Notes: generated by a model not told the origin, from the sequence alone. A stretch of 64,000 bases of DNA from Bdellovibrionales bacterium (GCA_019750295.1 JAIEOS010000021.1:1-64000); one strand, 5' to 3'; counted from the stretch's first letter, positions 1 through 8,287 are shown. Made by a program: numbers and translations.

Positions 1-1314
1 GACGAAGCTCAAAAAATAAACGGAAAAGATCCCGATTTCCATCGTCGTGATCTTTGGGAAGCGATTGATAAAGGCCAATTCCCGGAGTGGGACTTCTTCG
101 CGCAAATTTTCGAAGACGACGGAACCGATTCATATAAAGGGGTCGACCTGCTCGATCCTACAAAAATGATTCCGGAAGAAGCGGCGCCACTTATCCATAT
201 GGGCACATTTGTGCTGAATCGCAATCCCGACAATTTCTTTGCCGAAACCGAGCAAGTGGCTTTCCATCCAGGTCATGTTGTCCCAGGAATTGATTTTTCA
301 AACGATCCGCTTCTTCAAGGCCGCTTGTTCTCATACACCGACACGCAGTTGTCTCGCTTGGGCGGACCTAACTTCCACGAGATCCCGATCAATCGCCCCA
401 AATGCCCAATGCACAATAACCAGCGCGATGGCATCGGTAGACAAGACATCGTTAAGGGCCGCGTGAATTACGAGCCGAACTCCTTCCAAAAGGGCTGCCC
501 GATGAGCAGCCCCGAGGGATTTAAAACTTATGCCCAAAAATTAACTGGAACTAAAGTAAGAGTTCGCCCCGATAGTTTTTCGGATCATTTTTCGCAGGCC
601 ACGATGTTTTTTAACAGCCAAACGGAAACCGAAAAAAACCATATCATCGAAGCCTTTAGCTTTGAGCTCTCTAAAGTCGAAACTGTAAGTATTCGCGAAC
701 AAGCCGTGAGCAATCTCCAGTATGTGGATCAGGGTATGGCCCAGAAGATCGCAGAAAACTTGGGGATGGATTTTGCCAAAGTTTCTAAATTAGGTTTACC
801 AAAAAACACAACGTCTCCCGCTTCTAAAATAAATGTAAAACCTATTTTAAAGAGCGCGGATTCTTTAAGTGCCCTTAAATCCTTTGCCGAGCCTGTACTC
901 GAAGGCCGAAAAGTTTGCCTCCTCGCTTTGGATGACGCTGATAAATCAGCGGTGTTAAAAGCCAAGGCGGAGCTCGAAAAGGAAAAGATCACGGTCAAAG
1001 TTGTGACCTTTACTCCAAAGAAACGCAAAGAATTGAACGCGGACGAACTGATTCAGATGGCCACATCGGTCGAATTCGACGGAATCATCACGTTCGGTAA
1101 AAAAGCTCCCGAGGATAAAAAGCAAAAAATGCTCGGAAATGGATTTATCATGGAAGCATTCCAACATCTTAAGACTCTGTCGTTTGAGTCCAACGCTACA
1201 GTAAAAGCGTTGGAAGCCGATGACAAAGTTAAAGGCGATGGAGTGCAATTCACTAAGGCAACAAAAGCCTTCTTAGAAGATCTCAGCCAGCATAAACACT
1301 GGACCCGCGAGTAG
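1..1314 (+). CDS. katE: Catalase, clade 2 large-subunit type, 5' truncated by window edge
   Basis: The frame is open from base 1, so the N-terminal part (including the distal His region) lies outside the window. The visible 437 residues carry the conserved catalase core: FFAETEQVAFHPGH, the heme-ligand segment RLFSYTDTQ (Tyr is the proximal ligand), and GGPNFHEIPINRP. After the core comes a long C-terminal extension starting near LEGRKVCLLALDD that resembles the flavodoxin/DJ-1-like domain of E. coli HPII. This domain separates clade-2 (about 750 aa) catalases from small-subunit ones. It decomposes hydrogen peroxide in the cytoplasm. The C-terminal domain is divergent and somewhat shorter than in HPII. 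Together with ahpC, ahpD and oxyR at 28.6-30.9 kb it forms the peroxide defence of this window. Family assignment is firm; clade 2 is likely. Confidence 0.95.
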   Translation, partial: DEAQKINGKDPDFHRRDLWEAIDKGQFPEWDFFAQIFEDDGTDSYKGVDLLDPTKMIPEEAAPLIHMGTFVLNRNPDNFFAETEQVAFHPGHVVPGIDFSNDPLLQGRLFSYTDTQLSRLGGPNFHEIPINRPKCPMHNNQRDGIGRQDIVKGRVNYEPNSFQKGCPMSSPEGFKTYAQKLTGTKVRVRPDSFSDHFSQATMFFNSQTETEKNHIIEAFSFELSKVETVSIREQAVSNLQYVDQGMAQKIAENLGMDFAKVSKLGLPKNTTSPASKINVKPILKSADSLSALKSFAEPVLEGRKVCLLALDDADKSAVLKAKAELEKEKITVKVVTFTPKKRKELNADELIQMATSVEFDGIITFGKKAPEDKKQKMLGNGFIMEAFQHLKTLSFESNATVKALEADDKVKGDGVQFTKATKAFLEDLSQHKHWTRE

Positions 1315-1319
1315 TCCGC

Positions 1320-1345
1320 CATCCTGAGCGAAAGCGAAGGATCTC
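1320..1345. repeat. REP-like hairpin between convergent genes
   Basis: Directly after the catalase stop lies ATCCTGAGCGAAAGCGAAGGAT. It folds into an ATCCT/AGGAT stem, a GA/GA internal loop that can form tandem sheared G-A pairs, and a GC-GAAA-GC cap with a GNRA tetraloop. A very similar string occurs as an intergenic repeat in many unrelated bacterial genomes (from memory). It sits between two convergent stop codons, so it could also act as a bidirectional transcription end. Only one copy was noticed in this window. Confidence 0.5.
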
Positions 1346-1346
1346 G

Positions 1347-2258
1347 CTACTCAGCAACCATCAAGCGCAGAGCTCGTGGCAAAGTTTTAACCACGAGAGG
1401 CGCCTGCATATGAAAAATCTCACCATCTAGGGCCACATTGTGGGACTTTCTTTTTGTATTGATTTTCATCGATTGAATACAAAACATCTCGACGTTCTCT
1501 TCAGCATCGATTTTTCCGACAAATGTATTGTAAATGATTTTAAAGATCGAAAAACGTGAGACATGTTTAAACATCACCACGGCGAGCTTCCCTTGCTGGA
1601 TGCAATCTGCAACATCAAAGGAAAGATTTCTAAGCTGAAGATCATTGTTTCCGACAAAAATCATGGGCGTCTTGATATCCATTTTTTTATCCCGTGTGGA
1701 TAAGTCCACATGGAAATTTCGATGCCGGGATAACAGAGTGAGCACCGTAGATACGATGGCCACTAAACGATGGCGACCGAATCGACTCGTATGCTTTTCG
1801 CGATTAATGATCGATTTGGCGTAAAGACCCATGGAAGCATTGATCAAAAAAACTTTTCCATTCACTTCACCTAAGTGCACATGCTTTTCGCGTCCCGTGA
1901 GCGCGGTACGCAAGGCCTGCTCAGGCTCCTCCGAAATTCCGTGGCCGCGAGCAAAGTAGTTAAATGTCCCCGTAGCTACTGCTCCAAAACGGACATCTTC
2001 TGCGACCGCCACCTGGGCCGCCGAACGAATCGTACCGTCACCACCCGCCGCAATTACAATTCCATTGTCACTTTTCGCACCTTGGACTGCACGCTGAATC
2101 TCTGCATCGAAATCGACACCGTCATGACCGGCATATACCACAAGCTGATAGCCCAACTCATCGCAAAGCTTTTGCGCCAATTCCGGCACCGTAGCCCCAT
2201 TCCCTTTTCCAGACTTAGTATTTGCAATCAAATGAACTCGAAAGATTTTTTCAGACAT
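1347..2258 (-). CDS. Diacylglycerol kinase-like lipid kinase (DAGKc, YegS/BmrU type)
   Basis: The 303-aa protein has the DAGK catalytic-domain signature: an N-terminal ANTKSGKGN nucleotide-binding segment (residues about 13-21), the GGDGT motif (IAAGGDGTIRSAA, near residue 72), and the GTFNYFARG segment typical of YegS/BmrU proteins (usual length about 300 aa). Family members phosphorylate diacylglycerol, sphingosine or related lipids with ATP at the inner membrane surface; the actual substrate cannot be read from sequence. The C-terminal half is the beta-sandwich domain expected in this family. The gene is convergent with the catalase and divergent from the FkbM methyltransferase, so it is probably monocistronic. 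Confidence 0.9.
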   Translation of the reverse strand: MSEKIFRVHLIANTKSGKGNGATVPELAQKLCDELGYQLVVYAGHDGVDFDAEIQRAVQGAKSDNGIVIAAGGDGTIRSAAQVAVAEDVRFGAVATGTFNYFARGHGISEEPEQALRTALTGREKHVHLGEVNGKVFLINASMGLYAKSIINREKHTSRFGRHRLVAIVSTVLTLLSRHRNFHVDLSTRDKKMDIKTPMIFVGNNDLQLRNLSFDVADCIQQGKLAVVMFKHVSRFSIFKIIYNTFVGKIDAEENVEMFCIQSMKINTKRKSHNVALDGEIFHMQAPLVVKTLPRALRLMVAE

Positions 2259-2474
2259 AGAACTGCAAACATAGCAGAAAATCCCAGCGATTCACGGAGA
2301 CTTTCCATTGCAGCGAGTCTTATTGCAAATTTTTAATCCCGATAAAACGCATTTCTTCCTTGAGAAATATACGGCGGATCGCAACTAGACCTACCGATAG
2401 CGCACGTCAAATCACATTATCTTGCGTCCTTAATTCCAGGTATATTTAAGCTTCAACACCGTTTTGAGGTCAAC

Positions 2475-3395
2475 TTGACGAAAAATTATCCACTCGCGCA
2501 GTGGCCAGAGCTCCTTAAGAGCCTCACTTTAAAGTTACCCGTTCGACGATCGCAAGTTTCTAATTGGGGAATTCGCCTTTTAGGTCTTAATCACCCCTTC
2601 TGTGGTCGATTCATGGGCCAGCCGATCGAAGTTCATCCAATGGAGGCGGCCTCTCGATCGGCTTATTTTCTTGGTTTTTATGAGAGAGAAACCACGGCAT
2701 GGGCCTTGAATTATTTTCGAAAAGAGCAACCCAAGGTTCTCATCGATATCGGCGCTCACTTCGGATATTTTATATATCTTGCTCTCGCTGAATTAACGGA
2801 GAGTTCGATTTACGCCTTTGAGCCCGACCCAAATAATTTAGCTTGGCTTCAAAGAAATATCTCAATGATCGAAACCAGAAACCACATCCAACTCGAGCCC
2901 CTTGCCGTGAGTGATCAACCTAGCATCGTTAGATTTACGACCTCTGATAGCGAAAAGCACAATAATCTATGGGCCGGAATAAGCACCCAGGACAAATCCA
3001 CTGGGAACGAAATCGAGGTCCCAGCGGTCTCGCTCGATAGCTATTGCGAGGAAAAAAAACTTAGGCACGTCGACTTGGTGATCATGGACATTGAGGGTGG
3101 AGAGGGATTTGCCGTCGACGGAATGGCAAACGGGATAAAAAATCATCTCTACAAAAATGTTTTGGTGGAATTCCACCCGGAGTTTCTTAAGGGGAAACAT
3201 TCTCCCGACCGAATTATCAAAAGATTTATCGATGCGGGTTACACAGTCTCCCACTTTCAGTCTCCCTTTGGCCTCGATGGGAGGAGCGACAAAACATCAG
3301 GCTTCTATGATCTCTCTTGGAAGGAGTCGTATCTCAAAGAAGTGGATGCGAACGTTCCCTTATCGGGCTGGGAGCACGTTCTATTTTCTATTTAA
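2475..3395 (+). CDS. FkbM family methyltransferase
   Basis: A TTG start at 2475 is supported by GAGGT placed 6 nt upstream; no ATG fits better. The 306-aa protein has a Rossmann SAM-binding motif I (LIDIGAHFGYF, near residue 90), an acidic residue at the end of beta-2 (YAFEPDP), and the FkbM motif VIMDIEGGE near residue 205, followed by VLVEFHPEFL. FkbM proteins O-methylate sugars, polyketides or glycans. The next gene is an O-antigen ligase-like membrane protein on the same strand 66 bp downstream, so a role in modifying a surface or exported glycan is a reasonable inference. The acceptor is unknown. Confidence 0.88.
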   Translation: MTKNYPLAQWPELLKSLTLKLPVRRSQVSNWGIRLLGLNHPFCGRFMGQPIEVHPMEAASRSAYFLGFYERETTAWALNYFRKEQPKVLIDIGAHFGYFIYLALAELTESSIYAFEPDPNNLAWLQRNISMIETRNHIQLEPLAVSDQPSIVRFTTSDSEKHNNLWAGISTQDKSTGNEIEVPAVSLDSYCEEKKLRHVDLVIMDIEGGEGFAVDGMANGIKNHLYKNVLVEFHPEFLKGKHSPDRIIKRFIDAGYTVSHFQSPFGLDGRSDKTSGFYDLSWKESYLKEVDANVPLSGWEHVLFSI

Positions 3396-3461
3396 TCCCT
3401 TAACCCAGACTAAAGGGTTGGTTTAGTTTAGAGGCGCACATCTACTGAAAATACCGTCGTC

Positions 3462-5006
3462 ATGATACAAATAGGTATGCAGGCAATTCGAGCATACGCA
3501 GGACTTTTTCTGCTCGTGTGTTTTTTTATTTTCGGATATCTCTTTGACCAGACTGGATTTAAAACAGCGGCGCTCGTGTCCATGTCCTGCACCCTGTTTG
3601 CAATATTTTTTACCCCCATAAAATATTCCATTTCGTTAATTATCATATTCATTTGGTTTCAGGGATTCCTAAAAATTGTTTCTAATTATCATCCGGTGAT
3701 CCACGTTGGTGCAGATCTCGTCATTATCGCTCTCGTTTTTAGAGTTCTATTCTCTCGCCTGGATCATCAAAAAAATGCACCACCACTGACATGGCTTTTT
3801 GCGATTCATTTTATCTGGATTACCATTTGTTTCTTTAACCCTTACTCTCTTGGATTCGTCCCAACATTAGCTGGTGCAAAAGTTTACATCACCATGTTTC
3901 TACTTTACTTTTTTGGATATTACTTTGTGAACAATATCAACACCGTTAAAAAAATGTTCGCCTTATTTGTCACGCTGTCGGCAATTCAAACTGTATTTAC
4001 CATCTATCAAGGCATCGGAGGATCGGCCACCGTGCTTTCCCTCCACCCGGGCTATCGCGCTCAACTCGATCTTTATGTTGGATACGCCTTTCGCCCCTTT
4101 GGACTCACAAATCTTGCCGGCGGACCTTCTGTCTATATTTTTTTGGTCCTCCCGTTTATTGCCTATTTCATTTTTTCTTCGAGATCGGTCATTGTAAAAC
4201 TAATCAATGCGACTTTAATTCCCGCCATGGCTCTGGCTTTGTTTTACTGCCAAGTTCGGTCTGCAATTGGAAAAGGAATTATTGCACTCTTGCTCTTTGT
4301 CATCGCTGTGAGTACGAGCCAAATCGCCGTCAGCCATCTTCGTCGATTATATTACTTATTTGCTTCTGCCCTGATCACTGGCGCCTCGGTCTTTAGCCTC
4401 AACTACCTGCTCTCACAAACAAAAGATCTGAGTGATGATCAACAATTGGCTCTTGAGCGAAGTCTATCTACTTTCGATGTGCAAGCGATGTCCAAAGCGC
4501 GGAAAGGCAATCTCAATCGATTTCTTCTGTACGCTCAGGAAGTTCCCTTTGGTGCAGGTTTTTCCCGAGTGGGAGCGTCCTCCGGTGCGTTTTTAGAAGC
4601 TAATAAAGCAGATATTTACTTTCCCAAGAATCATTTCTTTTCCGATAATTTGTTTATCAATATTGTCATCGAGGCGGGAATTCCTGGAGTGATCATTATC
4701 ACTGCCCTGATTCTTGGAATTATCTATCTGGGATTCCAACTTTGGCGGCGCGAGGAGCGCAGCGAACTCATTGGACCACAGATGGCCATTTTATCCTCAC
4801 TTGTCGCTATCGCTATCGGCTCTTACGGAGCCGAAGGTATTCTCTACAACCCAGAAAGCTGCTTCTTTTGGCTTTTTGCAGGAGTGATGATGGCAATGCG
4901 TGAGCCTGATTTTGAGACCGAAGAAAAGTCTAACGATCTCGTTTTCGAATCACGCCCGTCGCGTTATGAGCATGGAGACTCTCAAGATGCTCAGCTTTTA
5001 TCTTAA
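3462..5006 (+). CDS. O-antigen ligase/polymerase-like membrane protein
   Basis: This 514-aa protein is almost entirely hydrophobic helices (about 11-12 predicted by eye), with one larger polar loop around residues 320-390 containing FGAGFSRVGASSGAF and NHFFSDNLFINIVIEAG. That layout (large periplasmic loop between late membrane segments, then an NxFL/I segment followed by EAGIPG) is typical of the Wzy/WaaL O-antigen ligase-polymerase superfamily. These enzymes transfer or polymerise lipid-linked glycans at the periplasmic face of the inner membrane. The C-terminal 35 residues are polar and cytoplasmic. Its 3' end overlaps the convergent folE2 gene by 77 bp, which is unusually long. WaaL cannot be told from Wzy or an exopolysaccharide polymerase. 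Confidence 0.78.
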   Translation: MIQIGMQAIRAYAGLFLLVCFFIFGYLFDQTGFKTAALVSMSCTLFAIFFTPIKYSISLIIIFIWFQGFLKIVSNYHPVIHVGADLVIIALVFRVLFSRLDHQKNAPPLTWLFAIHFIWITICFFNPYSLGFVPTLAGAKVYITMFLLYFFGYYFVNNINTVKKMFALFVTLSAIQTVFTIYQGIGGSATVLSLHPGYRAQLDLYVGYAFRPFGLTNLAGGPSVYIFLVLPFIAYFIFSSRSVIVKLINATLIPAMALALFYCQVRSAIGKGIIALLLFVIAVSTSQIAVSHLRRLYYLFASALITGASVFSLNYLLSQTKDLSDDQQLALERSLSTFDVQAMSKARKGNLNRFLLYAQEVPFGAGFSRVGASSGAFLEANKADIYFPKNHFFSDNLFINIVIEAGIPGVIIITALILGIIYLGFQLWRREERSELIGPQMAILSSLVAIAIGSYGAEGILYNPESCFFWLFAGVMMAMREPDFETEEKSNDLVFESRPSRYEHGDSQDAQLLS

Positions 5007-5835
5007 AGTCTTTGATCTCACTAAAGTTGTCCAATGCCGTCTTCATTTTTCTGAGAGCATCTTCGACAAACATTAAATTTTCGCCATTAAGGCGAGCGAA
5101 CTCTTGCTCGTCTTCGCGCTTCACGGCTGTCTGCACCGGAGTTTTTAGAACGCCTTCGAGAGCATCAATGTACTTTTCAAAATCAAAGGACTGAGCGCTG
5201 TCGTTCAACAAAATATGCACTATGGATCGGCTCCTTTGGCTGTGCGGAGAGGACACTTGAGTTTGACGGATCCAATTGGAGATTTCCTCAAGCTTGAGAG
5301 CTCGATCTGAGAAATGTTTTAAAAATTCCTTTTCCTTAAGCTGTCGAGCGAGCGCCGCAGAACACGGGCAGGTGCTCGAGTACAAAAGGGAGAATCCCAT
5401 CTTAAACGAAACTTGGTCTTTGATCTTTTGCGCTTCGAGATGAAATGGATAGCCCTTCCAACCTTCGTACTCGCTCAATAAAGCCTTTCGCAACATCGGT
5501 TGACGCCATGAGATTCGGATCTTTGCGCTGTCTGCTAAACCACCCTGCGATTCGATCAATGCACTTAAAGCATTTCGTACCAAATCGACGGATAAGTTTT
5601 TTTGCGAAAAAATTTCGCCAATTTTTACATAAAGGCGAGACATGTGAATGCCCTTCGCACTGGGATCTAACACATTGACGTGCACATCCACTTTGGCAAG
5701 CGTGGTTTGACCGTAGAATTGGATAGGTAATTCTATGACATCCATACCGACCCAAGTGATCGTGCTACTAATAATAGAACTGGAGTGCGAAGTTACATCT
5801 GGCATTTCGCTTTTTGCCGTTTTTTTCATCAACAT
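4930..5835 (-). CDS. folE2: GTP cyclohydrolase I type IB (FolE2)
   Basis: The 301-aa protein matches the FolE2/MptA family: VGMDVIELPI (about 29-38), GIHMSR (62-67), and the metal/catalytic cysteine segment CPCS (C156, C158). FolE2 opens GTP to 7,8-dihydroneopterin triphosphate, the first step of tetrahydrofolate and queuosine precursor synthesis. It can use metals other than zinc, unlike FolE. Two in-frame ATGs (5835 and 5829) each have their own Shine-Dalgarno (GAGG and AGGA). A dyad GTTATGGTATAAC lies 17 bp upstream of the start, which fits the known zinc-repression of folE2 by Zur in other bacteria. The gene is alone, convergent with the O-antigen ligase-like gene and overlapping it by 77 bp. 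Confidence 0.93.
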   Translation of the reverse strand: MLMKKTAKSEMPDVTSHSSSIISSTITWVGMDVIELPIQFYGQTTLAKVDVHVNVLDPSAKGIHMSRLYVKIGEIFSQKNLSVDLVRNALSALIESQGGLADSAKIRISWRQPMLRKALLSEYEGWKGYPFHLEAQKIKDQVSFKMGFSLLYSSTCPCSAALARQLKEKEFLKHFSDRALKLEEISNWIRQTQVSSPHSQRSRSIVHILLNDSAQSFDFEKYIDALEGVLKTPVQTAVKREDEQEFARLNGENLMFVEDALRKMKTALDNFSEIKDFKIKAEHLESLHAHNATGVIRKRDR

Positions 5836-5852
5836 TCCTCACCTCGGGCAGA

Positions 5853-5865
5853 GTTATGGTATAAC
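5853..5865 (-). promoter_or_regulatory. Putative Zur box upstream of folE2
   Basis: GTTATGGTATAAC is an exact inverted repeat (GTTAT/ATAAC, 3-nt centre) whose near end is 17 bp from the folE2 start. It matches the core GTTATAnTATAAC of the gammaproteobacterial Zur box at nearly every position (as recalled). folE2 is an established Zur target where FolE is zinc-dependent. No zur gene is in the window. The assignment rests on the dyad, its position and the regulated gene. Confidence 0.5.
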
Positions 5866-6016
5866 CCTTTCTTTGAGTTTAATCAAACGAGAACTTTTTA
5901 ACTGATGATATATACAATAGTGAATAATTTCGAATATTTATCGATTAACAGAATGTTTACAGTTATTTGAACTAATTTAATTTTTTGGAGTTTTTGGCGG
6001 AGTGACAAATTCCCAT

Positions 6017-6047
6017 AAAAAAAAGGGAGCTTTTTAGGCTCCCTTTT
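6017..6047. terminator. Strong bidirectional-looking hairpin in the folE2-ompA-like interval
   Basis: A 10-bp stem (AAAAGGGAGC / GCTCCCTTTT) closes a 7-nt loop. Reading leftwards it is followed by eight T; reading rightwards by four. It is therefore a good intrinsic terminator on the minus strand and a weaker one on the plus strand. No annotated gene ends here: folE2 starts 180 bp to the left and the OmpA-family gene lies to the right. It may end a small RNA from the 5870-6010 stretch or form the 5' cap of the leader that follows. The interval 5866-6016 is very A+T-rich and holds no other recognisable feature. Confidence 0.6.
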
Positions 6048-6080
6048 AAAGCAACACTATTGAAATTAAGGAGAACATCA

Positions 6081-6140
6081 ATGGCAAAATCAGTATCGCA
6101 CTACAATTTTAATTTCTCAAAGCATTGGGCCAAGCATTAG
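6081..6140 (+). CDS. Small upstream ORF (19 codons) in the leader of the OmpA-family gene
   Basis: The ATG at 6081 is preceded by AAGGAG with 6 nt spacing, one of the best ribosome-binding sites in the region. The frame runs 19 codons to a TAG at 6138 and encodes MAKSVSHYNFNFSKHWAKH. The peptide has no signal or membrane segment and is rich in His and aromatic residues. It sits 20-odd bases after the stem-loop at 6017-6047 and ends 2 bases before an inverted-repeat arm that can pair near the next gene start. It is best read as a leader peptide or a genuine microprotein. No homologue is recognised. Confidence 0.45.
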   Translation: MAKSVSHYNFNFSKHWAKH

Positions 6141-6141
6141 G

Positions 6142-6245
6142 ACCTCAAAGTTAAAAATAATTTCACTGATACTCGCGCTAGACCTTGGTCTCGATGAGTT
6201 CAAACCCCGCTATATCTCTCAACATTTCAGGTCTAGTATTGAGGT
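6142..6245 (+). promoter_or_regulatory. Nested inverted repeats in the 5' leader of the OmpA-family gene
   Basis: Two nested exact repeats span the leader. The outer one is ACCTCAA (6142-6148) with TTGAGGT (6239-6245); the inner one is CTAGACCT (6178-6185) with AGGTCTAG (6229-6236). The right outer arm contains the GAGGT that would serve an ATG at 6248. The left outer arm lies just after the stop of the 19-codon upstream ORF, so a ribosome ending there would cover it. That geometry fits translation-coupled unmasking of a downstream start. Pairing is seen in the sequence; function is inferred. Confidence 0.4.
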
Positions 6246-6268
6246 AAATGAGAGAAGAGCGAGGCATC

Positions 6269-7672
6269 ATGAAACGATCATGGATTTTATTGGCGCTGAT
6301 ATTATCAACACCCCTGGCCTTGGCCAACGTGGTGGGCGTTGATGCACAAAATTTTAACCCGACGACAAGTGGGTTAGACTTTGTGACAGTTCACTCCTCC
6401 AAAACTCTAGCGCCCGGCGTAACTAACTTTGGTTTGTTTTTTAATTACGCGCTAAATACCCTACCCAATTACGAAGACGCCACGCAAACTAAATTCGAAC
6501 CCCAAGATGCGCTCACCTCCATGGATTTAAATATGGGGATCGGATTGTTAAACAACTGGGATATAGGGATCAGCCTTCCGCAAGTTCTTAACCAAACGGT
6601 GGACGAAGACAGTACGGTATTTCGTGGACAGTTCGAACAATCGGGCCTTAATGAGATTCGACTGAACAGTAAATATCGCGTTTGGGACGGAACCACTCAG
6701 GGCCTTGCGATCATCGGCTCGGTGAACTTTTTCTTGATCGAAGATTATCCTTTCACGGGAGTAAATCCAGGACCCACTTACAATATCGAAGTGGCTTACG
6801 ATAACACTTTCGGAAATTGGACCTGGGGCGTAAATGCTGGCTATCGTATTCGGGATCCAGGAGATCCCGTGGGCGGCACTCCTCCGATCCCTGTGGACCC
6901 TTTTGGAAATATGATTATTGGATCGGCCGCACTCAGCTACTACTTTGCAGATTGGGATCTCAAAGTGATTGGAGAAGTTTTTGGATCCACTCCGACTGAG
7001 GAAACGCGCTTTTCCTCGGATCGCGAAATCTCTACGGGAGAAGTCCTCCTTGGTCTTAAGTGGGACGTGCTTCATAATGTGGCCGCACACTTCGGCGCCG
7101 GAACAGAAATCTTACAGGGAACTTCTTCTCCCGATGTCCGCGTCTATGCGGGCGTGAATGTCGCCCTCGGTCCTCTCTGGGGATCGACGGAGCCTCAACT
7201 CGCCTCCTCCTATGTTCCCGACGAACTTCCGCCACAGCCCGAAGGCACCCTCGATCAAAAAACTTTTAAATACATCGACGAAGAGCAAGCCTTCCTCGCT
7301 CCTCCGCCGGCTGCGGGCGCCGAAGAAACTTTCTTGGCGAAGAACATTTTGTTTGAATTTAATGGGACTCAGGTCAATCCTGACTTTCTTCCCTACTTAA
7401 AAAATCTTGCCGATTATTTAATGAAAGGCGGAGGCTTCCAACAACTGGTGGTCTTTGGACATACTGATTCCGTGGGAAGCGATGCCTACAACTTAGATCT
7501 CAGTTTGCGGCGAGCTCAGGCGGTTAAAGAAGCGGTTGCAAGCTTTCTCCCCCCAGAGCACCAAGGCAAACTTCAGTTTGAAGGCCTCGGGGAACGTTAC
7601 CCCATCGCGAGCAACAACAATTACCAAGGCCGCGCCCTTAACCGTCGCGTTGAATTTTTCATTAAACGCTAA
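6269..7672 (+). CDS. OmpA-family outer-membrane protein
   Basis: The preferred start is the ATG at 6269, which opens directly on a signal peptide (MKRSWILLALILSTPLALA, cleavage after ALA) behind AGCGAGG; an in-frame ATG at 6248 would add seven residues. Residues 25-320 are rich in alternating aromatic/polar segments with repeated W and Y, consistent with an outer-membrane beta-barrel. The C-terminal 115 residues form an OmpA/MotB peptidoglycan-binding domain: NILFEFNGTQ, VFGHTDSVGSDAYNLDLSLRRAQAV, and the terminal ALNRRVEFFI. The domain anchors the barrel to peptidoglycan through diaminopimelate. A proline-rich linker (near 325-350) separates the two parts. It is preceded by a structured leader and converges on the toxin-antitoxin pair with a 4-bp overlap. 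Confidence 0.9.
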   Translation: MKRSWILLALILSTPLALANVVGVDAQNFNPTTSGLDFVTVHSSKTLAPGVTNFGLFFNYALNTLPNYEDATQTKFEPQDALTSMDLNMGIGLLNNWDIGISLPQVLNQTVDEDSTVFRGQFEQSGLNEIRLNSKYRVWDGTTQGLAIIGSVNFFLIEDYPFTGVNPGPTYNIEVAYDNTFGNWTWGVNAGYRIRDPGDPVGGTPPIPVDPFGNMIIGSAALSYYFADWDLKVIGEVFGSTPTEETRFSSDREISTGEVLLGLKWDVLHNVAAHFGAGTEILQGTSSPDVRVYAGVNVALGPLWGSTEPQLASSYVPDELPPQPEGTLDQKTFKYIDEEQAFLAPPPAAGAEETFLAKNILFEFNGTQVNPDFLPYLKNLADYLMKGGGFQQLVVFGHTDSVGSDAYNLDLSLRRAQAVKEAVASFLPPEHQGKLQFEGLGERYPIASNNNYQGRALNRRVEFFIKR

Positions 7673-7974
7673 GCGATCTTAAATACGATTTTAGGATCGA
7701 TTTTTTCGTTATATGAAATCAGCCTATCAGTCGAAACTTTGTCAATGCGGTGATTGACGATCTCGCTGACGCGAGATTGATCTATATCGAGCACCTGCGC
7801 CAGTGCCACCTGCGACAAATTATTTTCGACCATGTAAATCACTAGTTTTTGGCACAAATCCCAGCGAAATTTTTCAGCCGGCGAGGAGCTTGGGCCAACC
7901 ATCAGGGTACCACTTGTTCTCTTGAGTTTTTTTAGAACTTGCTTTACTTTTTTTTGAGAAGGGTATCGCATCAT
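7669..7974 (-). CDS. XRE-type helix-turn-helix antitoxin-like regulator
   Basis: This 101-aa basic protein has a C-terminal HTH of the XRE/HigA type: NNLSQVALAQVLDIDQSRVSEIV (residues about 52-74), where SQVALAQVL is helix 2 and QSRVSEIV the recognition helix. The N-terminus is Lys-rich. It starts directly after the stop of the 99-aa gene upstream, so the two are translationally linked. A toxin-first, antitoxin-second order is characteristic of HigBA-type modules, whose antitoxin binds DNA and represses the operon. A perfect 18-bp palindrome lies just before the first gene. The role is inferred from order and HTH; the pair could instead be a plain two-gene regulator. Confidence 0.65.
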   Translation of the reverse strand: MMRYPSQKKVKQVLKKLKRTSGTLMVGPSSSPAEKFRWDLCQKLVIYMVENNLSQVALAQVLDIDQSRVSEIVNHRIDKVSTDRLISYNEKIDPKIVFKIA

Positions 7975-8274
7975 TCATCTCCGGTAAGCATTGATCACTC
8001 CCACATAAGACTCTTCATCATGGAGTATCCAAATTAGTTTATAGAACTTTCTGCTATACTCCATGCGGTCATTCACAAAATAATCGAAACCTTGAGCATC
8101 TCGTATGACTGGAAAAAAGATTTTTTCATGCAACTGATCTACAAGAGCCACAATGATTTCATCTGTGACTGAGCCAGAATGCTTTTTTTCGTAGTGAGGA
8201 TCGATCACAATTTTATTTATGCACCGATAATTAATTCTGATCCTCACCGGAAGCACTCTTCTCGTCGATGCCAT
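7975..8274 (-). CDS. Putative toxin of a HigBA-like pair
   Basis: The 99-aa protein (ATG at 8274) is small and basic and ends KLIWILHDEESYVGVINAYRR. This matches the pattern of RelE/HigB-like toxins, where an aromatic/Arg-rich final strand reads like YRLIWVIDE...IGVIDVFR. A TTG frame start at 8304 was rejected because it would place the palindromic operator inside the coding region. The gene is followed without a gap by an XRE antitoxin-like gene. If it is a RelE/HigB-fold protein it would cleave ribosome-bound mRNA. Sequence similarity is weak and the fold is not proven. Confidence 0.5.
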   Translation of the reverse strand: MASTRRVLPVRIRINYRCINKIVIDPHYEKKHSGSVTDEIIVALVDQLHEKIFFPVIRDAQGFDYFVNDRMEYSRKFYKLIWILHDEESYVGVINAYRR

Positions 8275-8287
8275 AATCGTCTCATGC

